From: Malania oleifera
Lineage: Eukaryota; Streptophyta; Magnoliopsida; Santalales; Ximeniaceae
Assembly (NCBI RefSeq): GCF_029873635.1
Contig: NC_080423.1
Span: forward strand, 92,115,191 to 92,179,190
DNA: 64,000 nucleotides
Direction of reading: 5' to 3'
Part shown: piece by piece, positions 1 through 10,250 of the stretch
How the letters are laid out: each line of letters starts with the position of its first letter
Position numbering within the stretch: position 1 is the stretch's first letter
The notes under the pieces: generated by a model
Database searches by the model: none
The model's input: only the letters and a program-made list of their open reading frames with translations
Told to the model about the DNA's origin: nothing
Program-made: the position numbers and the translations under genes

Positions 1-1585
1 TTTGAATTTATGCTGGTTCGAAGGTGATATTGAACTCCCCTTCTTTCTCGTCACACCTGCTATTACATACCCCCAACTTGTTCCTAGGATAGAAAACCAA
101 ATCATGACTTGCAGAAGTGTGGTCATCGAAGTCTCCTAGTTCACTCATTGAAGGGTATTCAAACTGAAGTGCATTATTCAAAGGGTCCCTCCATAGAAGT
201 GAGGGAGCATCTTCCCTGACAGTTGTATCAATTAGGTTTTCGTCCACGACTTGGACAGCTTTAAGTGCGTATTGGGGGACAGTAAATATGTTCAGCCTAA
301 ATTGCTTATGGCTCCATGAAATGTCAATAATCCTTGTCCTATACTGAATGCAAGCATTGGTTGTGGCAAGGAATGGCCGTCCTAGAAGGACAGGGATTGG
401 ATTTGTGGAAGACTCCATTTCTAAAATGAAGAAATCGACAGGGTAAGGGAATTCTTTCACCTTTACCACCACATCTTCTACCATGCCCTGGGGTTGCTTA
501 AGAGATCACTCAGTAAGACTCACTATAATAAGGGTGGGCTTCATCATCCCAGGGTCAAGTTGTTGATAAGCCGAGCATGAAAGGATGTTCACGCTCGCCC
601 CTAAATCTAGAAGTTGTAACGTCCCATCCTGGGTCTGCCAAGGAGCACTGCGTCTCTCCTCCTCCACCGGAATTAGACAACAGGGGGCAGGCCTTATCGG
701 ACTAATGACTGGTCCCATAAACCAAAACGTGTCCATTTCAGTGTGTTTTGTCCTCACTCACACACTTCTTGAAAAAACTTCCTAGAAGGTCACCCATCCC
801 AAGATTACTTCAAGTCAAGCACACTTAATCGTGGAGTTCTTATGGGAAGGCTCCCAAAAAGAAAGGTGCACAAGCCTTTCTTCCACGAGGTATCACGAGC
901 CCTATTAATGGTGTAACTGCCAATTGCACAAGAAATAGTGGGGGAACTGGGGTGTTTTAGTTTTGGAACGAAGTGCCTTAGCATCATGGAGCTCATAAGC
1001 TTAGTTTTCTTAACTAAACCATCCATATGCACCCTTGACTCTTGCTCCTACGTTGATAAGTCCTTAAGGAACCCTGTGAACACAAGCGATTGCTTAATGC
1101 CTTCTAGGAGAGTCTTGTCAATTCGTACTTGTTTAAACATGTGCTAAATTGAATCAGTTGAGGCCTCTTTCCTGAATATAGAAGGTGCAAGAGGGGCTGA
1201 AGGATATGCCACTAAGGGGCCATGAAAAGCTCTATGGGGGCGAAGTGAGGGTTGGTCCTTCCAGTTGTAGGTGTGGGAATCAAGGGTTTGTGTACCCAAC
1301 TAGAGGAGGATAGGGTGCATGAATCAGCATTGGGCACGACCCTCTTTTCATCCTTATTCTCTCCCTCGCCCGGTTGTTCCTTGCCTTGTTTATCTATCAT
1401 CCTACTACTTTGGAAGGTGGTCACCTCTTGGGCTTACTTAGAGTATGACGAGGGACCAGTTTTTGGTTTACATTCCACCCCATATTGTCCCTTACAATTT
1501 ACTATGGGCTTGGCAACTTGCCCTCGTCTCTTCGACTTAAGGTAGCAGCTAGTTGCCCCAAGGTAGCTTCTAGCTTCATGATGGA
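1..1585 (-). pseudogene. Athila/Tat-type Ty3/gypsy gag C-terminus and protease fragment
   Basis: Decayed retrotransposon polyprotein read on the minus strand. From the right, 1585-1212 encodes the gag C-terminal linker, which in this lineage contains a motif like LEATLGQLAATLSRR. About 1000-905 encodes the segment before the protease (PKLKHPSSPTISCAIG). 640-560 carries the aspartic-protease motif as DLGASVNIL, and 484-8 carries the downstream segment with VLLGRPFLATTNA. The protease normally releases gag and pol proteins. The pieces lie in several frames with stop codons, so no functional protein is possible. A Cassandra-type LTR (615-895) splits the protease just before its catalytic motif, and a 5.6-kb element at 1591 separates it from gag at 7228-8640. 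RT and integrase would lie left of base 1. Assignment to the Athila/Tat branch rests on these motifs and on the primer site at 8747. Confidence 0.85.
615..895 (-). mobile_element. Cassandra-type TRIM solo LTR containing 5S rRNA-derived sequence
   Basis: About 281 bp between TG at 615 and CA at 895. Read on the minus strand, about 860-785 resembles the internal part of plant 5S rRNA: AACTCC, then TTAAGTGTGCTTG (A-box region), then GGATGGGTGACC (C-box region). It continues with GTGAGTGAGGACAAAACA and ends GGGACGTTACA, the layout known for Cassandra, a terminal-repeat retrotransposon in miniature whose LTRs carry 5S sequence. It interrupts the Athila protease just before DLGAS. The flanking pentamers differ (GAAGT left, CGAGC right), so the target duplication is decayed or the ends are off by a few bases. 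It is not a working 5S gene: the 5' part is unlike 5S and several bases differ. Confidence 0.72.
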
Positions 1586-1590
1586 TTAGG

Positions 1591-4122
1591 TGTAACGCCT
1601 TAAACACTTAAACCAAGGTCCGGCGCGTTATACTTGATAAAATCCCTGATAATCCATAATCAACATATACGTAGCGGAAAACATAAATATAATACCATAA
1701 TACCAGAGTTTACTAATTCCTATCTATAATCCATAGTAATCATCCATCACCTGCATTTCCATAAATCTACATAACTCCCAAAATATTTTAGTACTTTCAC
1801 AACCATTCCTTACCCAGTAGCCTTAAAACATAAAGACATAAAATCTAAATATTTACATTTCTCCAAAGTATTATCTGTATATACCCATTCTTTTAATACT
1901 TCTCAAAAAGTCTAAAAACCCTCGAGCTCTTTAAGCCCGACCTCGAGAATGTCCTGAAAATGAAATAATCATATTCGGGTGAGACACATCTCAGTAAGGG
2001 AAGAAACAATATATTAAAATAGTGTGTGGCCATCATGAGTTTATATATAACATATTATTTAACATTTGAAAATCGATAACATAATGTCTGAAATCATTCT
2101 TTGATTCTAATCAAACATATGCAAAAGTTTAACCCATGAGATTACCCAAGGATAGGGGTGACTACCCGCCAATACAAGTAGCACCCCTCTGCTCTGATAC
2201 TTAGACAACCCTAAGGTCACAACCAAAGCATACCAGGGCACTCACCTTACTCAGTAAGCCCTCAAGTGTTAGTTTGATCTCATACTCACACAATTCAACA
2301 ATAGTTTACCGGTGAAGGCCCCCAAGAATAGGGAAATCTACCCGCCCATACAAGTAGTTTCCCTCTTCCTTAGCATGTTATGCAGCCTACACTTGATACA
2401 ACCAGGGCAATCGCCTTTCTCAGTAAGCACTCGGGTAAAGAGTTTGCCTCACCCAAACGTAACATGTTCTACAAGCATAGATACTTCTAGTATCATAATA
2501 CATTGTTCTTTCTGTCATTACTCAACCATTCACATATGTTCATGTTCATAATTTTAACATTCCATTCCATTTCACTTTAAGTGACTATTTCCCATTTTAC
2601 GTTGTTCACATTTCACATTTCACATTTCATTTTTGTTTCATTCATTTCCATTCTCATTTCATTTCATTACATACCCAGCATCTTTCAGTTGTTTTACCCA
2701 ACATCTTTCAACTGTTTACCCAACATTTTTCAACTGTCATACATTTACCCAGCATCTTTCAGCTGTTTTACCCAACATTTTTCAGTTGTTATACATTTAC
2801 CCAACATCTTTCAGCTGTTTTACCAAGCATCTTTCAGTTGTTTACATGGTTGCATTAACACACACAAGCAGCATAGTTCATATCATATTTCATTCTCAAT
2901 GTATTACTTACTTAACCTACATCTCATACGCTTAACATATATTTCCACACAACATTCCTATTTACTCATATTACACAATTTAGCAATAAAATTCACACAC
3001 TGCCTGTAAAATAAGCCAACCAACATTAAATGTTTATATACTGAAAATACCTTTTATTTCTTACATAATTATCTTGAAAATATTTTTCCACTTTCATAAA
3101 CTCATTTTCGCATATACATATCTAATAAACAGCCTTAAATTCAAAAAAAAAAAACATAATTTAAACAGTTGCCATTTTAAACACATACTGAAACATATAC
3201 ACGTACACATAAAAAAATTTATTTTTCATTAAATTCATAAAAAAATCTGATTTAATATATATTTTTCCCCTTACCTGGTTTCTTGAACTATGCCAACAGG
3301 GACCCCAAAAAGATGCCTGCGGCACTCACCCGGACCCTGAATAAAAAATCCTAATTTCATTAAATTAATCCTAAATAAAATATTATTTTAATATTTTTTA
3401 GGCCCTTAAATACCAAATAAACAGTTGTACCCTTAAATATAGTCAAATTACCAAAATTCTCAAATCTCACTCTCGCTTTGGAGTGGGGTTTAGAAAACTC
3501 TAATTGAAACTTTACTTATGTCGAAATGACGATGATCACAACTAGGACCCTGTGGTGGTGCCCGATCGTCGATTTAATGATAGATTTAACGAAAAATTGG
3601 GAAATTAGGGGAAAGTTGTTTTACCCCAGGAATGGTACCTACGTCATTCCGACGACAAATCCGCTTCAGTAGAAATGTCAGTGGCAGAGTTAGGAATCCA
3701 ATGACACCTTCTGTTTTCCGATCGGTTGAATATCCGTCGAGAAATGAGGGGAGAGAGAAAGGTGGAGACGGAGAGGCGACGGAGAGCGTAGAGCTCTCTT
3801 TCTTTCTCTACGCAAGAAGCTCAGCTTCCTTATCTTCTATTTTTTTTTTTTCCTTTACTTACTTTATTATATAATAAAATAATATTATATTATATATATA
3901 TCATATTATTTATTCAACAAATTAAATTTAATAATACTTAATTAATTAATTGATTAATAATAATAATTTTAATTTAATTTAATTTTTATTTATTTTATTT
4001 GTTTATTTAATTAATTAATTTAATAATATTTAATTAATTAACTAATCAATAATTTAATTACTCTTAATTTTAATTTTTTAATTAATTAAATTTTTTATTA
4101 ATTTTTTTTCCGAATTATTACA
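1591..4122 (-). repeat. 3' LTR of the non-autonomous element
   Basis: 2532-bp LTR, TGTAACGCC... to ...ATTATTACA on the plus strand. Inside, on the minus strand, are an AT-rich start (about 4110-3850), a GA-rich leader (about 3830-3740), a donor-like CCAG/GTAAGGGG at 3274, the conserved block (1977-2030) and an acceptor-like TTTTCAG at about 1954. A minisatellite occupies 2670-2850. ORFs in it (for example 2581-3009) are low-complexity translations of that repeat, not genes. Confidence 0.88.
2670..2850. repeat. Minisatellite of CATCTTTCAG-type units inside the LTR
   Basis: About seven units of 23 or 29 bp, each built on TACCCARCATCTTTCARCTG. Some units carry an extra ATACATT spacer. A matching, further diverged array lies at about 5720-5915 in the other LTR, so the array predates the insertion. 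Confidence 0.85.
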
Positions 4123-4624
4123 TTCTTCCATCCTTTAAAGAATTTTGTCCTTGAAATTTTTACCAACTAATCAATCATTTTCTCATTTCAAGAATTCATC
4201 CCAATATTTATCTAATTTAAATATCAAACACCCAACTTGACCACAAACCATTTAATCACACACTTAAATTATTATCCTTCAAAGATTTTTCTCATTAAAT
4301 CAACCAAACTAATCTTCAAGTTCAAATTCCAAGTTCTTATTTCTCCGCTCATAAACATTACCATCGATGGATTTGCCATGATTTTCTGAAGCTAGCTACT
4401 TCTTCAGAAAAATACAGAAGACCATTAAGGGATTTCTTCTCCCAATCATAGGAAACACGACTCAGAATTCCTATCGGTATCTTACTCTACCCATTCCTAT
4501 CCTTATTGCAACTCAATCCTATACTCTGGTATAGATCATTCCTAACCTAATACTCTAATATTTTCATATCCAGGCAATGTGAAATTAATCATACTTCCGG
4601 CTGGACATTTCTCGGATACCATAA
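4123..4624 (-). other. Short interior of the non-autonomous LTR element
   Basis: 502 bp with no gag or pol similarity that I can see in any frame. On the minus strand it begins with a primer-binding site (4610-4621, reading TGGTATCCGAGA, close to the initiator-tRNA-Met complement TGGTATCAGAGC). It ends with a purine tract (4144-4123, AAAGGATGGAAGAA directly before the LTR TG). These are the minimal cis signals for reverse transcription. Confidence 0.82.
4610..4621 (-). other. Primer-binding site (initiator tRNA-Met type)
   Basis: Minus-strand TGGTATCCGAGA begins 3 bp after the LTR boundary and differs from the tRNA-iMet complement at two bases. It fixes the element orientation. Confidence 0.75.
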
Positions 4625-7222
4625 TGTAATGCCTCGAACCCTTAAACCCGAGTCCGACGCTTTATACTTGATAAAATACCTGATAATCCATAATCAACAT
4701 ATACGCGGTGGAAAACATAAATATAATTTCCATAAATATAATACCATAATACCAAAGTTTACTAATTATTATCTATAATCTATAGTAATCATCCATCACC
4801 TGCATTTCCATATATCTACATAACTCCCAAAATATTTCAATATTTTCACAATCTTTCCTTACTCAATAGCCTTGAAACATAAAGATATAAAATATAAATA
4901 TTTACATTTCCCCCAGAGTATTATCAGTATATACCCTTTCTTTTAATACTTCTCAAAAAGTCTAAAAAACCTCGAGCTTTTGAAGCCCGACCTCGAGGAT
5001 GTCCCGAATAAGAAATAATCATATTTGGGTGAGACACATCTCAGTAAAGGAAGAAACAATATATTAAAATAGTGTGTAGCCAATATGAGTTTATATAAAA
5101 CATATAATTTAACATTTGAAAATCGTTAACATAATGTCTGAAATCATTTTCTGATCCTAACCAAACACATGCAAAAGTTTAACCTACAAGATTACCCAAG
5201 GATAGGGGTGATTACCTGCCCATACAAGTAGCACTCCTCTGCTCTAATACTTAGGCAACCCTAAGGTCACAACCAAAGCATACCAGGGCACTCACCTTAC
5301 TCAGTAAGCACTCAAGTGTTAGTTTGATCTCGTACTCACACAGTTCAACAATAGTTTACCAACAAAGGCCCCCAAGAATAGGGAAATCTATCCTCCCATA
5401 CAAGTAGTTTCCCTCTGCCTTAGCACATTATGCAGCCTACTGCTACACTTGATACAACCAGGGCACTCACCTTTCTCAGCAAGCACTCGGGTGAAGAGTT
5501 TGCCTCACCCAAACGTAACATGTTCTACAAGCATAGATACTTCTAGTATCATAATACATTGTTTTTTCTGTCATTACTCAACTATTCACATATGTTCATG
5601 TTCATAATTTTAACATTCCATTTCATTTCACTTTAAGTGACTATTTCCCATTTTACGTTGTTCACATTTCACATTTCATTTTTGTTTCATTCATTTCCAT
5701 TTTCATTTCATTTCATTACATACCCAACATCTTTCAGTTGTTTTACCTAACATCTTTCAGCTGTGTTACCCAACATTTTTCAACTGTCATACATTTACCG
5801 AGCATCTTTCAGCTGTTTTAACCAACATCTTTCAACTATTTTACCTTGTATTTTTTAGTTGTCATACATTTACCTAACATCTTTCAGTTATTTTACCCAA
5901 TATCTTTCAGTTGTTTACATGGTTGCATTAACACACACAAGTAGCATAGTTCATATTATATTTCATTCTCAATGTATTACTTACTTAACCTACATCTCAT
6001 ACACTTAACATATATTTCCACACAGCATTCCTATTTACTCATGCCACACAATTAAGTAATAAAATTCATACACTGCCTGTAAAAAAAATAAGCCAACCAA
6101 CATTTAATGTTTATATACTAAAAATACCTTTCATTTCTTACGTAATTACCCTGAAAATATTTTTCCACTTTCATCAGTTCATTTTCACATATACGTATCT
6201 AATAAACAACCCTAAATTAAAAAAAAAAAGAACATAATTTAAATAGTTGGCATTTTAAAGCCATACCGAAACATATACACGTACATATAACACAATTTTT
6301 TTTTCATTAAATTCATAAAAAATCTGATTTAATATATATTTTTCCCCTTACCTGGTTTCTTAAACTACGCCAATAGGGACCCCAAAAATATGCCTGCAGC
6401 GCTCACCTGGACCTTGAATCAAAAATCCTAATTCCATTAAATTAATCCTAAATAAAATATTATTTTAATATTTCCTAAGCCTTTAAATACCAAATAAACA
6501 GTTATACCCTTAAATATAGTCAAATTACCAAATTTCCCAAATCTCACTCTCGCTTTGGAGTGAAGTCTAGAAAACCCCAATTGAAACTTTACTTATGTCA
6601 AAATGATGGCGATCACGACTAGGACCCCGTGGTGATTCCTGATCGTCGATTTAATGACAGATTTAACGAATAATTGAGAAATTAGGAGAAAGTTGCCTTA
6701 CCCCAGGAATGGTACCTACGTCACTCCCACGACAAATCTGCTCTAATAAAAATGTCGATGGCGGAGTTAGGAATCCAACGACACCTTCTGTTTCCCGATC
6801 GGTTGAATATCCGTCAAGAAATGAGGGGTGAGAGAGAGGTGGAGACAGAGAGGCGACGGAGAGCGTAGAGCTCTCTTTCTTTCTCTGCGCAAGAAGCTAA
6901 GCTTCCTTATCTTTTTTTTTTTTTTCCTTTACTGACTTTATTATATAAAATAATAATATTATATTATATATACATTATATATATTATATATATATATATA
7001 TCATATTATTTATTCAACAAATTAAATTTAATAATACTTAATTAATTAAATGATTAATAATAAAATTTTAATTTAATTTAATTTAATTTTTATTTATTTT
7101 ATTTATTTATTTATTTATTTAATTTAACAATATTTAATTAATTAACTAATCAATAATTACTCTTAATTTTAATTTTTTTAATTAATTAATTTTTTTAATT
7201 ATTATTTTTCTAGGTTATTACA
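4625..7222 (-). repeat. 5' LTR of the non-autonomous element
   Basis: 2598-bp partner of the LTR at 1591-4122, collinear over its whole length with many substitutions and small indels. It keeps the donor-like CCAG/GTAAGGGG (intron side at 6351) and the conserved block (about 5027-5080), but the acceptor-like TTTTCAG has mutated to TATTCGG at about 5003-5010. Confidence 0.88.
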
Positions 7223-7227
7223 TTAGG

Positions 7228-8640
7228 AGTGAGAGTGAAGGAGTTGTCGGTCTACTTGGTGATCAACCTCAATGTTCTTAAGGGTTTTAAGCACAGTCTC
7301 TTGAAATGTGTCATATTTAGGCGGAGGTGGTGATGGCTGCTGAACAGTTGAATATCTGGGGGATGAATTAGGATGATTTTGGAGGTCTTTGCAGTTGAAG
7401 GCTCGGAGCTTGCGGCCTTTAGAAGAAGTTAGGATGTTGTTTCCACTCAAGGTTGTAGGTATTCGAATGAGGGTTGTTGGACGACTTATCATACCAATTG
7501 TGGATGGCTTTCGCTTCCTCTTGCACAAGCTCAAGTTGGAAATGTGCATGACGGCAACTATAACATGTATGGGAAGGGTCAGAGCAAATTGCACAAACCT
7601 TTACATAGGTCATTGCCTACGGTTTTAAGGACAAGCACTAGTCTAATTTTTTTGATATAGCATGCAGGGTAGGGTCTAGGTCCTGGCTTGTGGCCAACTC
7701 GTAAACTTCCTTAGGTTTAGAGGTTAATGGATTGGGTAGTCAACAAGTGGCAGCCATGTGCTGCTAAGAATTTTTAGCCAAATTTTCAAAGAGAATCCAT
7801 GCCTCATTCTCATGCTTTGTGAGGAAAGTACCTCTGCATGATGCATCAACCATGGACCTATCTCTCTTAGCTAATCCTTCATAAAATATTTGAACTATTG
7901 CCACTTGGGGACCTGATGATGTGCGCATTTTTAGAAGTAGGTCCCTGAAACGCTCCCAGGTCTTAAAGAAAAGTTCCCCATTCGTTTGTGTGAAACTTGC
8001 GATTGCCCTTCGCAACTAATTAATCTTCCAAATTGGGAAGTACTTTTTCAAAAATTCATGTTGCATGGTGGCCCAGTTAATCACCGAGTTTGGCTCTAAG
8101 GACGTCAACCAATATTTGGCCTTATCCTTAAGAGAGAATTGAAAAATCCTATGACGAAGGGTGTTGTCACTAAAATGAGGTATATGGATGGTGGAGCAAA
8201 TCTCCAAGAACTCATCCAGATCCTAATAAGCATTTTTAGTGGGGTTCCCATGAAAGTTGGGCAGCATTGAGATAATTGAAGTCTTAATCTCGAATTATGC
8301 CGCCTGTACATCCGGAAACCAGATGCAAGACGGCGAGGTGTATGCATTGGGTACAAAGTAATCCCTAAGAGGCCGAAGGGGTTGCTCTCCTACCACAGGT
8401 AGGGAGGGAGCTTGGAGTTCTGGGATTTGTCTAGTGGGAACCGGTGGGTTATTTTCGACACGACTTTCAGTTCAGACGACTCGGCCTTCTCTGGATTAGG
8501 GATAGGTTTTCTAAGGGACCTACGAGATTTTTCAATCTCAGGATCTATTGGAATTATCTTAGGTTCTAGAGAACGCAGACCAAACATATACACTTTTAAG
8601 CACATAGATTCAAACTTCAAAAACAGTAAATAAAAAAATT
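7228..8640 (-). pseudogene. Athila/Tat-type gag (capsid domain and knuckle region), broken
   Basis: Gag of a Ty3/gypsy element, the structural protein that packages the element RNA. On the minus strand 8350-7770 encodes the retrotransposon gag domain in more than one frame, with motifs such as FSLKDKAKYWLTSLEPNS (about 8150), FLKKYFPIWK (about 8030), ETWERF-like KTWERFRDLL (about 7960) and RSMVDASCRGTF (about 7850). 7613-7419 holds the Cys/His region (CAICSDPSHTCYSC) and NNPHSNTYN, both typical of Athila-like gag. 7440-7228 continues until the inserted element at 7222. Stops and frame changes (for example between 8016 and 8015, and at 7764) disable it. The frame resumes at 1585 beyond the insertion. 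Confidence 0.85.
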
Positions 8641-8746
8641 AATAAAAAATAAAAAAAATAAAGAAAGTGAAAATAGAAAGAGAGCAAATCAAGAGAACAA
8701 GATAATAATACACTAAATTAGAAGTTGGTTTATAACCGTAGCCAAG

Positions 8747-8764
8747 TCCCTAGCAACGACACCA
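8747..8764 (-). other. Primer-binding site (tRNA-Asp type) of the Athila/Tat element
   Basis: Minus strand reads TGGTGTCGTTGCTAGGGA. The usual Athila/Tat site is TGGCGCCGTTGCCGGGGA; the differences are transitions. It lies 5 bp inside the LTR edge at 8770 and marks the element start. Confidence 0.8.
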
Positions 8765-8769
8765 AAATT

Positions 8770-10051
8770 TGGTAGGCTCGCAAAGGCTTGGGTCCTTAAC
8801 TACTGAAGATAAAATTTATATAACCTAACTAATCTCAAGTTTAGTAGAAAGTGGGTAAGTCAGGTGTTGATCAACGAAGACTTAAAGCACATTTATGAGA
8901 CCTCTTCCAAATTAGTTTACTATAGCGTTGTATAAAAGAGAAGTAAAAAGGTGGCATTTTTCAATGGGTGAAGTCTAACAATCTATTAGAAAGCATGTAA
9001 AAGAAAGCAAGTAAATTCAAGTTAACCCTACTCCTACAAAACAGTGTTTAGACATGAATATAGTTTAGGATGTTGTTTTTCATAATCTAAGTTCAGTGTG
9101 TTTACCATACTAAACTAACCAAAACCCAGCTTAACAATCCAAGGAGCCATTCAATGGCATAGAGTAGCAAGGGTGCACCAGCTGTCCAGAGCACGATTGG
9201 GAACCGGAGTATACTCTATCACAAATGATCATAAGAGCCTCTATGGGAGATTGTAGCCTAATACATGTACTTGACTAAAGCAATAGAGGTGCTAATCCTG
9301 TCACTAAACATCATCATCATCCAAACAATAAATGGAAGCAGTAAATGAAAATAGTAAAGAGAAAGCATGTAAAAAGATCATCCCTTTGCATTCATCACGT
9401 TTGTCACTAATGCCAGGAAGTACAAAAGAAGATCATGTAATATACACGGAAGCACAAGAATGCCACAAGTTATCACAGGTCGTCAGACACTTCATGCACA
9501 GACCGAAACAAGAATTGAAATCTACTCTACTCCTAATCTAAAATGGCTATCAATGACATCTTAATTCTATCACTAACCTAAGAGACGCCAAAAAGGAACC
9601 CAGAGCTCGTGTTCATAACAAATACTTATAGGCTCTAGGGTTTACAAGGTTTGTTTTACAAGTTAAGAAAGTTTGCAGCAAATCTTGCGCAGAAGATCGT
9701 CGTTGTCGACCAAGTCACTCCTATGTCATTATTGTGCGCGCCTTAGTCGAGATTCGCGGGAAATCAGGAATTCAAATCTTCAATGTCTTCGACTGCGTCG
9801 CACCTCAAGTCTTTCTAGTCGAGCTGATGGTCGAGAATTGCAGGATCTCAATCTTCAGGAAATCTCAAGAACTCAACATAGTCACCCCTTAAGGTCTCTT
9901 GGTCGAACACTTCATCGAGGCTCTCGGTAACTATGCTCTGAATTCTGTCTCAGTATCTCGACGTGGTCACCCTGGAGAGTCATATTAACTTTGAATTACT
10001 GAAGCCCATATTGGATTATTCACTAATTTGTTTACTCAATTATTTTGCAAA
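8770..10051 (-). repeat. 5' LTR of the Athila/Tat-type element (right edge approximate)
   Basis: The left edge is set by the primer site: minus-strand LTR end GAGCCTACCA at 8770. The right edge is a guess, taken as the CA at about 10051 (minus-strand start TGTTTGCAAA). The partner LTR is outside the window, so neither length nor TSD can be checked. The stretch contains repeated GTCGAG/GTCGAC-like motifs at 9695-9920. ORFs at 9332-9541 and 9673-9930 lie inside it and show nothing protein-like. Confidence 0.6.
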
Positions 10052-10250
10052 CACCATATGAGGTAAGGAAGCTAAGTACACATACACTTTAACTCATTCT
10101 AACAAGAGATGGAGGATTAAAAAACTGGGAAAAAAAAAAGGAAAAAGAAAGAAGGGATTGTGCATATCTATACTAATTATCCCATTCTTCACAAAAGGAT
10201 AGGAGAGAGAAGATCAAATCAACCCACAACAAGTCATGATTTCAAATTAA
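10052..10250. other. Unassigned spacer
   Basis: A-rich sequence between the Athila LTR and the start of the satellite-like array. No gene or recognisable repeat seen. Confidence 0.5.

Larger units (their letters stand above)
1591..7222 (-). mobile_element. Complete non-autonomous Ty3/gypsy-like LTR element (long LTRs, tiny interior)
   Basis: Two long direct repeats (1591-4122 and 4625-7222) flank a 502-bp interior with no coding capacity. Both LTRs run TG...CA on the plus strand. The 5-bp target duplication TTAGG is perfect at 1586-1590 and 7223-7227. A primer-binding site next to the right LTR and a purine tract next to the left LTR show that the element points left (minus strand). It must have used proteins from a related autonomous element. 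The insertion lies inside the gag C-terminal coding region of the Athila-type element, whose reading resumes on the far side. Both LTRs carry the conserved block shared by the gypsy LTRs of this window (about 1977-2030 and 5027-5080). Confidence 0.9.

Noticed and set aside
785-860. 5S rRNA gene on the minus strand
   Set aside because: Only the internal part matches, with several changes, and it sits in a TG...CA unit with Cassandra-like flanks. It is LTR sequence, not a gene.
2581-3009. 142-residue ORF rich in Phe, Ser and His
   Set aside because: Translation of the minisatellite and AT-rich LTR sequence, with no counterpart kept open in the other LTR.
2670-5915. CRISPR-like regularly spaced repeats
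   Set aside because: The units are contiguous minisatellite copies in plant LTRs. There are no spacers and no cas genes, and the genome is eukaryotic.
9673-9930. 85-residue ORF rich in Arg and Ser
   Set aside because: Lies in the Athila-type LTR and reflects repeated GTCGAG-like motifs.
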